NCBI GenBank assembly: GCA_009602735.1
Contig: WELA01012513.1
Location: forward strand, 745,293-794,018
Source: Mesotaenium endlicherianum
Taxonomy: Eukaryota; Streptophyta; Zygnematophyceae; Zygnematales; Mesotaeniaceae
Direction of reading: 5' to 3'
Length of the DNA stretch: 48,726 bases
How positions within the stretch are numbered: position 1 is the first letter of the stretch; the number at the start of each line of letters is the position of its first letter. Position numbers and translations under genes: made by a program. This document shows positions 1-10,349 of this stretch, piece by piece. The notes under the pieces are model-generated. The model was not told where the DNA came from and made no database searches. It worked only from the letters and a program-made list of their open reading frames with translations.

Positions 1-315
1 AGGGGGGGGCAGGCGGAGGGAGGAGGGGGGGGGATTGTGGCAGTGGCTGGGTAGCATGCAAGGGCCCTTTTGGGGCACAACTTCAGCAGCAAACGCTTGC
101 CAGCCACCTGGCAACTCCTTGGGCAGCCTGGTTTTTTTGTGTATGCAAGGAAGAGATGGTGGTGATGATGGCGCGCATCCATACAGGCCAGGACGGGGAG
201 GGACGCAGAAGGCAAAGTAGAGGCACGCACACACACACGCACACGCCCGCGCGCACATGCGCGCACGCACCAGGAGCACATCCCGGGAGGAGGAGGAGAG
301 CACGGCGGCGTGTAC
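1..315 (-). other. Intron 3 of the GAF-domain gene (5' part)
   Basis: The donor GT follows exon 3 at 315-314. The rest is G-rich (poly-G runs at 2-34) and CA-rich (about 221-270). No exon could be supported here. Confidence 0.5.
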
Positions 316-2829
316 CTTCATGTAGAGGGAGCCGTCGCTCTGGTTCTGATGCACGCTGGAGATGAAGCCGTAGGACGACTCCGTCACCTCCAGCAGGATG
401 GACAGCAGCGTGTTGAACACCGGTTGCGCTCTCTGCAGCCCGGCACCCCGCACCCCAGGCTCCACCCCCATGAGGACTCTGGAGGAGCGCGCACCCCCCC
501 CTGGCCAGGAGGGAAAGGGCACACCCCCAAGCTCTCTCTGTCCACGCTTCTGCCGCAGCCTCCGCTGCCGCAACCTAGAAGTTGCCGAGACAGGCTTGTT
601 GGCGACTCACACTTGAATGCGGACGCGCTCCGCTCATCAAGCTGACGCTATGCAATGTGTGCATCAACATACCCTCGGAAGAGGGGGGGGGGGCGTCTGC
701 CGCGGCTGCCAGTCCCAGACCCCACCCACTTCCCCACGCCGATGATGCTGATGCCGCACGTGCGGCAGACTCAAGGGACCTCTGTCACTAACGGCATTGA
801 GCGCCGCCGCGACCTCGTACTTTCCTTGGCAGTCACTGGGTAAGGGGACAAGGCGCCCCCCGTCCGAGCTGAGCCACACCGGCATCCCTATGTCCAAGGG
901 AAGGGAAGCTCCGACCCCCCCAATTCCATTTCCCGGCTGCTTCTGGTGGCTGGAGGCCCAAGAGCTCGCCTGCTCATGCATCCTGGCATGCTCCCACCCC
1001 ACCCAGACCTGGCCTGACCACCTGGGGGGACGGCGTCAGTCTCGCCTTGCCCTGCCCTGCCCTGCCCTGCCTACTGGGTACACTAGCGGCAGCATTCCGG
1101 CTCTCTGTGGAGGAACCCATGTTCGGCTGCCTGGCTGCATGAGGGAGGGGATGAGGGAGCGAGAGAAGAGAAGAGGAGAAGGGAGGAGAGAGGCACGGGG
1201 CGAGGATTATATGAAAACAAAAGAGAGGGATTGCTACCTGCTCCTGGAGGTAGACCTCGTTGACGCGCGCAATGGCGTCCAGCAGGCGCCGCAGCCGGCT
1301 CTCCGTCTCGCGCGCCTCCGCCAGCGCGCGCTCCCGGTCGGACGCGCTCAGCGCCTGCAGGTGGCCCTTCTGCGACGCGCGCCTGTACGCCTCGATGGCC
1401 TCCTCAGGGCCGGGCGCCGGGTAAATCCCCGCGCCCGTGGACGGAGAGATGTACACGCTGCCCTTGCGCACGGGCGGCGCCCCCGGCCCCCCGTGGTAGT
1501 TGTGATGCGAGGACGCGGCCGAGGAGGGGGAGCCCGGGGCCGGCTCCGTGAATTGCTCAAAGGCGCCCTGCGAGTGCAGGTCCGACATGTCGACGTGCTT
1601 CTTGGCGGCGCCCACGGTGCCCGGCCCCTCTAGGCCGCCCAGGTCCATGAGCGGGCACCCCATCACCGCCGGGCGCGCCTGATGATGGCCCGCCGCGCTG
1701 GAGGGGGCGGGGGAGGCGGCGGGGGAGGGGAGCTTCACATTGAGGGTGTCGTAGTCGGCCATGTTGTGCATCACCGGGCACCCCCCCTTCCTAGAGCCGC
1801 TGCGACGCGCACACACCCCCCAACCCCCCCCCAAACACCATCACAAGCAGAAGAGCAGCGAGCAGGCATTTGTTTGTGTGTCTCTCTTGATGCATGCCCT
1901 ACGGGAGGCAACCTCCACTCACGCACGCACGCATGCATGCATGCGGATGAGAAGTGGAGGGTAGGGCACAACCGGCACACGGTTGTGCGTGGCAGCTGGC
2001 CTCGCTGGCAATGAGAGCTGCCAACAGACAGACAGACAGGCAGAAGGCAAACAGGCAGATAGGTAGACAAATAGACAGGCAGACTAACAGACAGGCAGGC
2101 AGGCATGCAGGCAGACAGGCACCCACAAATGCCCACCCCCTGTGGCACAAGCTCGGGTTCACTCAGGCACGTGATGTTCCCGAACGAGCACGAGAATCTC
2201 AAGGAGCCACCCAAATAGCACCTTGACATGACAGCGCCACAATGGCGCACCAAAGCACGGGGCGCACTAGCCTTGAAAAACAATGTCAGGTGTTAGAGTG
2301 GCAGTAATGCTTTAGACAGCTGACATGTGGCACGCTTGTAGAATAACTGCATGGTCGTCCTGCTGAGTACAGTGCTGGGTGCATGGGGCTGGTGCCAGTA
2401 CCTGCCGACAGGAAGAGAGTCTGAGGGGTAGCTATACATCTTCTGCTTGAAGTGGCCCTTAGCGTCCATGTCGGCAATCCCTTCGACATCTCTGCTTGTG
2501 AAGTGCTCTGAGTAGGCCAGGGCTTCAGGAATGACCGAGCTAGCTTTAGGTTTCCACACCACAGTGTCTACATCCTGAGAGGAGGCCACCTTCGACGATT
2601 TGTGAGACTCGTCCACGACTTTTCCTCCCGCCAATCGTACGGACGCATGACTCCCGGTGTTTTTATGGCCCAATTTCTCCCCCCCCCCTTCGGGCGCCGT
2701 CTGATAGCTGCCTCGCTTGAGCTTCAGGAATGTAGTCTTCTTCTGCTTCTGCTCACCTCCGGATTTTAGCTCCCTATGTCTGAAGCTCTCTGACCGGCTT
2801 GGATTCTCATCACTTGCTGTATTACCCAT
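316..2829 (-). CDS. GAF-domain protein, first three exons (partial, continues off the left edge)
   Basis: Minus-strand gene assembled from three exons with GT-AG introns: exon 1 2829-2402 (428 nt), exon 2 1790-1238 (553 nt), exon 3 432-316 (117 nt). The phases fit exactly: exon 1 leaves two bases, exon 2 supplies the third and ends in phase 0, exon 3 is 39 whole codons. The start is MGNTAS, a good N-myristoylation consensus (Gly2, Ser6); an upstream in-frame Met at 2883 is less attractive. Residues 1-142 are Lys/Ser-rich and low complexity; exon 2 is Pro/Ala/Ser-rich, then helical. The end of exon 2 plus exon 3 reads like the opening of a GAF domain (helix ending VYLQEQ, then LLEVTESSYGFISSVHQ), as in GAF sensors of kinases and cyclases. 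Output domain and ligand are outside the window. The gene family is inferred, but the exon structure is strong. Confidence 0.72.
433..1237 (-). other. Intron 2 of the GAF-domain gene with simple repeats
   Basis: Intron between donor 1237-1236 and acceptor AG 434-433 on the minus strand, 805 nt. It holds a short TGCCC pentanucleotide run (about 1050-1072) and a GA-rich purine stretch (1140-1200). Open frames crossing it in either direction are composition artefacts. Confidence 0.6.
1791..2401 (-). other. Intron 1 of the GAF-domain gene with a degenerate GACA/GGCA repeat
   Basis: Intron of 611 nt from donor GTACTG at 2401 to acceptor TCTAG ending at 1791. It contains an imperfect tetranucleotide array (cagacaggcaggc-like) at about 2027-2130 and a short ACGC/ATGC run at 1919-1945. 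Confidence 0.6.
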
Positions 2830-2901
2830 GGAAGAGGAAGAGGAGAAGGGTGTCTCCAAAGACACAGCAGAATGCCTAATCAAACGGAAAACCTAACAAG
2901 G

Positions 2902-5547
2902 GACTGACAAGCCATAGGTGTCTTCTTATTTCCACCCAACAGGATAGAAAGTCAAGGGGAACCGAGAACTTGGAGCAACCGCCTCTATCAGCTAAGCAAC
3001 TTCTATAACCACTGCCAAAAAAGAAGGTGGCTAAAGAGCAACCTTTGTTGCTCAAAGTCTACGTTAGCCGGAGGAGAGCTAAGATGAAATCAATCTTTTC
3101 CCCGTGGAACTAGCGTGATGATGGCTTCAAGTTAGACATCAGTACCAGCCAAAGGACAATAATGTGATACTCGAACCAGTTCTTCCGAACAATTAAGTTT
3201 CCGCTGTGAACTATGTGAAATACAGACCCTTCCGAGTAAGGACTAATAACACAGTCGCGTCATCCCACACCCTAAAAAATGCAGAGAAGGCCTGAAGTGA
3301 GTCGCTAACAAGAACTTGTCCGTGGAGTTACTGCAAGCAACAGTCGAGACACGGGCATGTCCGCCCGTCCGCAACTGATGTTGGGTAATTGTCTGTGGTT
3401 GTCTACACGGTCGTCCCTTGCCCGGTTTTTGCCAGCTCTATTTCCCCCCTCTTTCCGTCTGCTCTGGAATATCACGTTGTCAGGCTGCAACAATTGTTCA
3501 GGTGTCCAGACGGCGCACACAAGGCCACCAGTTTAGAAGCTAGACTCCGAGAATCACTGAGATATGCGGGTCGCAACTGGTCAAGTGTTATACGTGTTTG
3601 TTCACTTTCGCGCCTCCTCAGGTCAGAAATTTATATAATCGAACGCGCCCACGGACGTGAATACAGGAGAGAATCACGATCGAACGGTGTTACATTCGTG
3701 TTATTCAAGTATGTTATGTGGTTGTGAAGACTCTAACCACAGGACCAGGTATTCTTGCATTGAAATAGTGACAGCAGAATTTGTCCTTTTTAAATGGCTT
3801 TTCTGCACTTTCTAGATCATGAACATACCTTGAAATTGAACAGCACCAATGGTATAATTTGCGGAATGCAGAATTATCAGCATTTCCCATGCCCCGATGT
3901 CCTGCTCAAAATATCAAACTCAAAGAAGTACCTGCCTGAAAGAAACTCGACCGTAACTCGAGTCCCGTTTGTGAACTTTTCAAAGCACAAAAGTTGCATG
4001 TGCCTCAAACCAGCCAAAAGCACCGTGCAGTTATAGTGCAGTGCATGGCAGTGCAGGTTTGTGGAGCTTTGTGTTGCAAGTTTTGCATCTGCCACGAGCA
4101 ATCTAATATTTCCGAGACGTTGTGCCTCGGGCTAACAACCACGCAATATGAATAAATTTGGTCAAAACGTGGACCCAGCTGAAGCCCCCCCTCTAATCGC
4201 GAACCGGACGAAACCTGGTAATTTAGGAGGGGGACTGTAGACGACACGCGGTTGCAAGAGATGACAAGTGAAACTTGGGAGTCGGGAGTCAGGAGTCAGA
4301 ACCGATGGGCATCGGCATGTGAGCGTTTGCAGCACTAAAGTGCATTCATTTTCGTTTGTCAGGAGACACTTTGAATAAAAATGGCTTGAAATGCAAAATC
4401 TGCAATTCAGTAATCTACAATGACTCGTTGATTTTTATATGGCTGTTGCTGGCTGTTGCTCAAGGTTCAGCTGCTTCCCTGTGTTTATTCTCATTGCATC
4501 ATTCGGTTGTTGTCACATGCATTGGTCTTAATTGTTTCAAACAGATTGCTCCAGCCGGGAAGACATGATTTGAACATCCAAAAAGCCCACAAGGAGGACT
4601 GGAAGCAGTGGGAGGAGGGGCACATCGCAGACGGTCTAAAATATACTCAACAACCCCCCCAGGCCCGGCAAGAACGGGCAGCGTCAACCCCAATCAGGAA
4701 TGTCCGAGGGTTTCTTTTCCGCTTATATCACTGATGAGTCTGCTGATCACTGCTGATGGCAGGCTGGTATATAGTAACGGATTAGCAGCTAAATAGTGGC
4801 TGATAGTGGCACATCTGCGAGTCGCGAGTCGGGACTGTCAGTTCCAGTCGCACACACTTGGTCATTTCTCGCATACTTGCACAAGCGCCAGTTTCAAAGC
4901 ACTTTAATATCTAACGTCCATAAATCTGCAGATTGAATGTTCTGAAGTTGCAACAAGCGCGTTAAACGACAAGCAAAAGTGTGTAGCACGGATCAGAAAT
5001 CATGATACAATATTTAGCCAAAATGAAACCGTCAGCCGACCGCTGTATCTTGGATTACTAGAAGCCGAATTACAAGGACAAATAAGGATATTTTTGTATC
5101 GCAAGGGAGTAGCAACAATTCGCTGCAGCCCACTCCAATCAATTGACTGGGCGGCCTGTTTGCAGGTAGCATCTAGGTCTGCCGCTCGAGATTGCTCAAG
5201 ATTGCTGAAATAGCTGGGCCCAGCTGGGCCTGCCTGTCTACAGCCAGCAACAAGTCGGCGTGCTCCAGACTTGTATCACCAGTTTACCCCAGTTTACCCA
5301 CAAGCCTACAGCGAGACTCCAAAGAAGCAAATGAAGCGACACGCATTTGCGCGGCTCTCTCTTGTCCGCCAATTCTGAAGGCGAGCTACTACAGTGAGCT
5401 ACAGCGCCGTGCTTTCAAGTTGCTGGAATATACTCGAGCCTGTCACGACTTCGGGAAACCCCCCATAATGTGTTGGAAGAAGTCGTAATCTTAAGTGGTC
5501 GGGACCTTTAGTAGACGAGCACCTTCCACCCAGTATTTTTTGACAGA
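2902..5547. other. Upstream and intergenic region, no gene recognised
   Basis: Begins just upstream of the GAF gene start and should hold its promoter. I see no conserved domain in any frame; open frames are short. Small local repeats only: three imperfect GGAGTC units at about 4278-4300 and a related GAGTCGCGAGTCGG stretch near 4817. Confidence 0.5.
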
Positions 5548-6442
5548 TTCCCAAAATACGTCTAGAAGCAGAAGTTCTGTTTATTACGAATTCGAAGTAA
5601 AGACTCAGAGTAATTCCCAATCTACTAGGCACATGAAAGCCAAGTCACAATAGGGTTGGAGGGAAAGTATCACGAGCCACAGCAATTCGCACGTGACCTC
5701 ACCTCACAGACCCTTCTCACCTCCATTTCGAAATTTTCGACGACTTTTCAATGTCAAACAGGTTCACCGAAGCTAACTCCCCAAGCACTTCAAAATTCTT
5801 CTCTACGGGTTTTTTCGCTACCTCCCTTCTTCCTTTGTCTCCACAAATAAGTCTTTAACCCCTTTGCCGCACATCCATTTAGAAGTCGGCACTCAACTTC
5901 GCTGTCCAAAGTAGGAAATAAAATGGCTCAGGGTTTCGGGTTTAGTCTAAGTTCTTTGAGTAGCCATGGATGCAGTTCAAGCTAGTGCGAGATGCTTAGA
6001 AAGAGAAAAGGAGAGCGATAGGCAGCCTCAATTTGCCAGAAGTAAATAACCCCTTTGGCGGAGCCGATACTGTTCGCCTAACATCATATTCCAATTGGTT
6101 CCTACATGAGCATAGCGGGAAGGCCGAGATAGAGTAAGTGAACCGATTGAGTTCATAATAAAAGGGGCACAAAGTAAGCAACAAATGTTGTTGATAATCA
6201 TTTTGAACTATTTGAGAATTTAGCTTCATGAACCTGTTTGATATTAAAAAGTCGCCAAAAACATTGAAATGGAAGCGAGAAGGAGTTTGTCAAATGAGGG
6301 CGCGTGTGAATTGTTGTGGCACGTTATCTTTATATTCAAACCCTATAATGGCTAAATTACATGTGCGGTACGTAGAGTGGAATATCTTTGAGGCTGTACA
6401 TAGTTTAGGTAATTAACAAAGCTTCTAGACGTATTTTGGGAA
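5548..6442. mobile_element. Possible non-autonomous DNA transposon with 22-bp terminal inverted repeats
   Basis: Positions 5548-5569 and 6421-6442 are perfect inverted complements over 22 bases (core CCCAAAATACGTCTAGAAGC). The ~850 bp between them has no convincing coding sequence. The layout fits a MITE-like or foldback element, but I could not identify a flanking target-site duplication, so the ends are provisional. It could also be a chance remnant of a larger inverted duplication. Confidence 0.4.
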
Positions 6443-7191
6443 AATGTCCTTTGCTTAATTTAATAGCCTTCACCTATTATCGCCACTTTGGGAAAATGGC
6501 ACGAAAACTTTTCCAACCCTATCCCTAGGTTGCAGGTAATGCTCGTCATCACGGTTTGGAAAGTGTTGCCTTCCAAGAGATCTGGTTCCCCAAAGCAATG
6601 ACGGCTAATGCGGGGACGTAAACATCCGATTGCCTTGCAAAAGTAGACCCTAACTTTCAATAATGAACAAGACAATACTTAACTCTCAAAGTACTTTACG
6701 GTAGGATTCACACATGTAGTCCTACGTCAACGTCAAAACCAGATGGCAAATATGTGTGCGAACATATTAGACCACTCTATTTTTTCATTCTCGCGTAAAA
6801 ATCCTAGAGGTGCCCGGGGTCGAATGTCAAAAAAAACAAAGGCGTAAAAGTTGGTAATAATTTGTATTTTACCACCCTTAAAGGTAAGAAGGTGTTTTCT
6901 CCAACTTCTCCACACAAAAATTTTCTTCCTCCATCTATTTTCGCCAGCCCTAACAAAAAGAACGTTATACAAATTTCTTGCTGTATGCTATGACGTCTAC
7001 CTTCCAGTCGAATGTTGTCGCAACTGTTAGCAGATGACGGAAGTCACGGCGAGCCCAAGTATGGCGCAGCAACCGTTGACCCCAACCGCCCTAGCTAGAT
7101 TGACCTGTCCATTGTAGGACTAAGGTCCACCCTTATCACACGTGCACAGTGACAACGACAGCCGAAGCAATTCCCGACACCTTGGAAGGAG
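6443..7191. other. AT-rich intergenic stretch, nothing recognised
   Basis: No coding potential or repeat family that I could recognise. It ends where similarity to the family B long terminal repeat begins. Confidence 0.4.
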
Positions 7192-7769
7192 TGCCATGAT
7201 TTATTAAGTCGTGGTCGACGCTCAAAGCCGAGCTACACATGTGTGAACCATCAACCTACAAAGGCCGACTTTGACGTGACTGTATGCATCCATATGTTGA
7301 CCTTTTCTAGAATTCCAAGTCGCTAAAGTGTAGAGCGCCAAGCCTCCTTCCGTACGACATCGATTTTGCGTCATTTGGTCAAGTGTCGAGCGAGATATAT
7401 TCGCGATCTAGTCCGCGCCATCTATCGGCCCCTAGCGGAATGTCACCAAAGGCCAAGTTGTGACTCAAGGTGCCCAAAGGACACATTCTTGCGTATTCGT
7501 GACCTCTAAAGGTCCTAGCTTTGTGCCCACAAATCCGCGAGCTCTTTAGCACACATATCTCTTGCAATGCATCAGTAAAGTTATAACTTGGTGACCGCAT
7601 CACTTGCTCCTAAAGGAGGCTTCCTCAAGTTCCATATCTACTTTCGAGGCATTATCTAAGTAGCACTGGTTGAGGTACGCTCCACCAATGAGAAGCATTT
7701 AGCATATTCCCCGCTTTATTCTTGATTGGTTTGTGTTGTGCTTAGCCTACAAGAGTGCTAGTACATGCT
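7192..7769 (+). repeat. Old, truncated copy of family B LTR
   Basis: Divergent relative of the repeats at 9251 and 37498: same order of blocks, including GTTGACCTTT, CGGCCCCTAGCGGA, GGTTGAGGTA and TTGTGTTGTGCTTAGCC. It is cut on the right at 7770 by a family A LTR start. Much more diverged than the other two copies, so older. Confidence 0.6.
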
Positions 7770-8626
7770 TGTAATGAATCAATATATTGGTCGATATAAT
7801 ATTCATTACATTGTAAGAGTAGATTACATTTATGGATAATACTAAAATTTATTAAAGTTGTAGTAATATTCTATAATGACTGTAATGAATCAGTATATCG
7901 AGTAGATATAATACTTATTTAGATATAAAAGTCAAATAAGTTCAGCATGCTAAACTTTAGTTAATATTTAGTCTGCTGGATGTAAGTCTGCTGGATACTT
8001 GATACTTAGTTAAATGACTCAGCCGAGAGTAGCAGGGTGAGGTCCATTAGGTTAGCCTACTGACTTGGGTTAGCTTGCTGGCACATTTTTTGACACTCAG
8101 CTGGCTGCCGTACTCAGCAGCAGCGAACTGCCTAGCTATGTATCTAAGTGTGGTGTGCTAGATGAGTGGCCAGATGACACCCTTAAGGTGGATGGCGATT
8201 CAAGATGATGGGAGATGGCTGTGAATTTGGTTAGCCGAGGTCCTACCAACGTGGTTAACTCCCGAGTAGGCGGTGCCATCGCACTTGCCGTTGAACAGTA
8301 AACTCATTCCATGTACATATGCGAGGTATTGGTCTCGAGTTCGGCATTCGGAAACGAGGCCAACTCTCTTGTACTGCTTCCTGAGAGATATTTGAATCCA
8401 AGGCGAGAAGCCATTGATACGCACTGTCTTCTAGCCTTGCTTATGTAGGAGTTTACTGATTGCATTATCGATGCTCGTTTACTTGCATTTGACTTGCGAG
8501 TATTGCCCACTGCTTGTACGTTTGTCTTTTGTTGTTAAATCAATTAACAGAAAATACCATAAAGATTACTCGCTGATGTAAAGATCTTTATTAATTCTTA
8601 ATTGCCTATTGGTAAGTTGATTCATA
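7770..8626 (+). repeat. Family A LTR with a duplicated start
   Basis: The diagnostic family A LTR start TGTAATGAATCA occurs at 7770 and again at 7881, with about 111 bp of start-like, AT-rich sequence in between. From 7881 the copy runs to the family end motif GATTCAT at about 8626, losing the last bases of the usual GATTCATTTCA. It shares the AAAGATCTTT palindrome and GTCAGCTTGCTGAC-like block with the other copies. Confidence 0.7.
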
Positions 8627-8629
8627 ACA

Positions 8630-9156
8630 ATGACTCAGCCAGGTACAAGAGGCTGAAGTCCAGCATAGGTCAGCTTGTTGACCCATTGTTTGACAGTCAG
8701 CTGACTGACGTACACAAAATCAGTTTAGTGCCCACTTATGCATCTAAGTGTGATATGCTAGATGAGTGGCCAGAATGACACCCTTGGGTGGATGACGACG
8801 TGGTTCACTCTCGGGTAGACGGTGCCATTGCACTTGCCGTTGAACAGTAGACTCATCCCATGTACATAAGCTAGATATGGCCCTCGAGTTCGGCATTCGG
8901 AAACGAGTCCAACTCTCTGTATAGCTTACTGAGAGGACTCTTGAATCCAAGGCTGCGAGCTATTACACGAACTGTTTACTAACCTTGCTTATGTATAAGT
9001 TTACCGATGGCCTGATTGATGCTTGTTACTTGCATTACCTTGTGAGTATTGCTTACTGCTAGATTTGGGTAACCAGAAAACACCATAAAGATTACTTGCT
9101 GATATAAAGATCCTTTATTAATTGTTACTCGCCTATAGGTAAGGCGATTCATTTCA
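8630..9156 (+). repeat. Family A LTR, 5' truncated
   Basis: Starts inside the LTR (at the ATGACTCAGCC block) directly after the previous copy and ends with the normal GATTCATTTCA at 9156. A primer binding site follows immediately, so this was the 5' LTR of a plus-strand element. Confidence 0.75.
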
Positions 9157-9250
9157 GTGGTATCGGAGTTCTTATCACGGTTTTATCATGGTGTATGGTA
9201 TTCACAAGGTCTTAGACTAGCATCTTTTGAAATTTGGAGGGTCAGGATAA
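9157..9250 (+). mobile_element. Primer binding site and leader remnant of a family A element
   Basis: TGGTATCGGAG at 9158-9168 matches the initiator-tRNA-Met type primer binding site seen after every 5' LTR of this family. About 80 bp of leader similar to 31909-31990 follows, then the family B LTR begins. Confidence 0.7.
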
Positions 9251-10296
9251 TGTAATGACTCATTAGGTCGGAACCGTCGCCCATGCCGAGCCACACGTGC
9301 GTCGACCATCGACCTAGGAAGGCCATCTTTGGCCTTGCTTTCTGCATTCATATGTTGACCTTTGCTAGCGTTCCAAATCATTATAGTGTAGAGGGTCAAG
9401 TCATCTTCCGAACGGCACCAGTTCCGCGCCATTGGGTCGAGTCATCTTCCGAACGGCACCAGTTCCGCGCCATTTGGTCAAGTATCGAGCGAAATGTTCG
9501 CGATCTAGGCCGCGCCACCTACCGGCCCCTAGCGGAGTTCCACCAAGGGACACTTTGTGACTCAATGTGCCCAAAGGTCACATTGTTGGCTCTCCGCGAC
9601 TTCAAGGACCTCTAGCCATTAGCGTACAAATTTGCAAGCTTGGTAAACTACACTTAGCATGAATTAGCATAGTATATGAGCACCATTAGACCTATAACTT
9701 GGTGATTGCATCATTCATTCCTAGAGGAACCTTCCTTACGTTTTAGATCTACTTTTGAGGCGTTATCTAGGTAGCACTGGTTGAGGTAAGCTCCGCCAAT
9801 GAGAGTCATGCATCCTCTTCCTTGCACTATATTTGATTGGTGTGTGTTGTGCTTAGCCAATAGGAGAGCTAGTCTTTGCCTTGCCTCCACTCTTGTGGAC
9901 CTAGGAGAGCCTCCTAGCACGACTGTGTGCATTGAATCCGCCGCCTTCAGCGCCGGTTTTGCAGGAAGTATATAGCGGTTGATGCCCCTAGAGGAACATC
10001 TTTATAGAAGTCAATTATGCCAGCTGTAAGCCACAGAGTTATCTATAAAGCTTGCACTTTTACCTCTTGTGTTTTCAGGACCACTTAGTCTCTCTCTTGT
10101 GAAAAGCAAGCCCTCCTGGCTTCCAGTTACTTGAAGAACTTCACAAGTGGTGAGGAAAGTCATAGCTCAAGCCCTGCCATAGGACTACTCTTGAAGATCA
10201 TGATGTGCTTCCAGTGTTCTTTTGGGCCAGACTTCATTAGTTGTTTTCCTACCTGATTACAGTCTTGAGGTGCTCACTCTGGAGAGTGCACGCTCC
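9251..10296 (+). repeat. Putative 5' LTR of the family B Ty3/gypsy element
   Basis: About 1.05 kb repeat starting TGTAATGACTCATTAGG and closely matching 37498-38493. The shared sequence ends near ACGCTCC; the exact 3' end and primer site are unclear because no TGG-type site follows. A gag-like start lies about 50 bp downstream, supporting the LTR interpretation. A TATA-like AAGTATATAGC lies at about 9966 and another TATA-like stretch near 10041. Confidence 0.6.
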
Positions 10297-10349
10297 CTAC
10301 TTCCAACAAGATCTCTCTTTGCCTGCAAGCAATTAGAGTCTTTTGCGTA

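Noticed and set aside
797..1633. 278-codon plus-strand frame
   Set aside because: Antisense to GAF gene exon 2 and intron 2; Arg/Pro/Gly-rich shadow of GC-rich coding sequence.
3305..5850. Short open frames upstream of the GAF gene
   Set aside because: All under about 112 codons, no domains, no splice-consistent partners.
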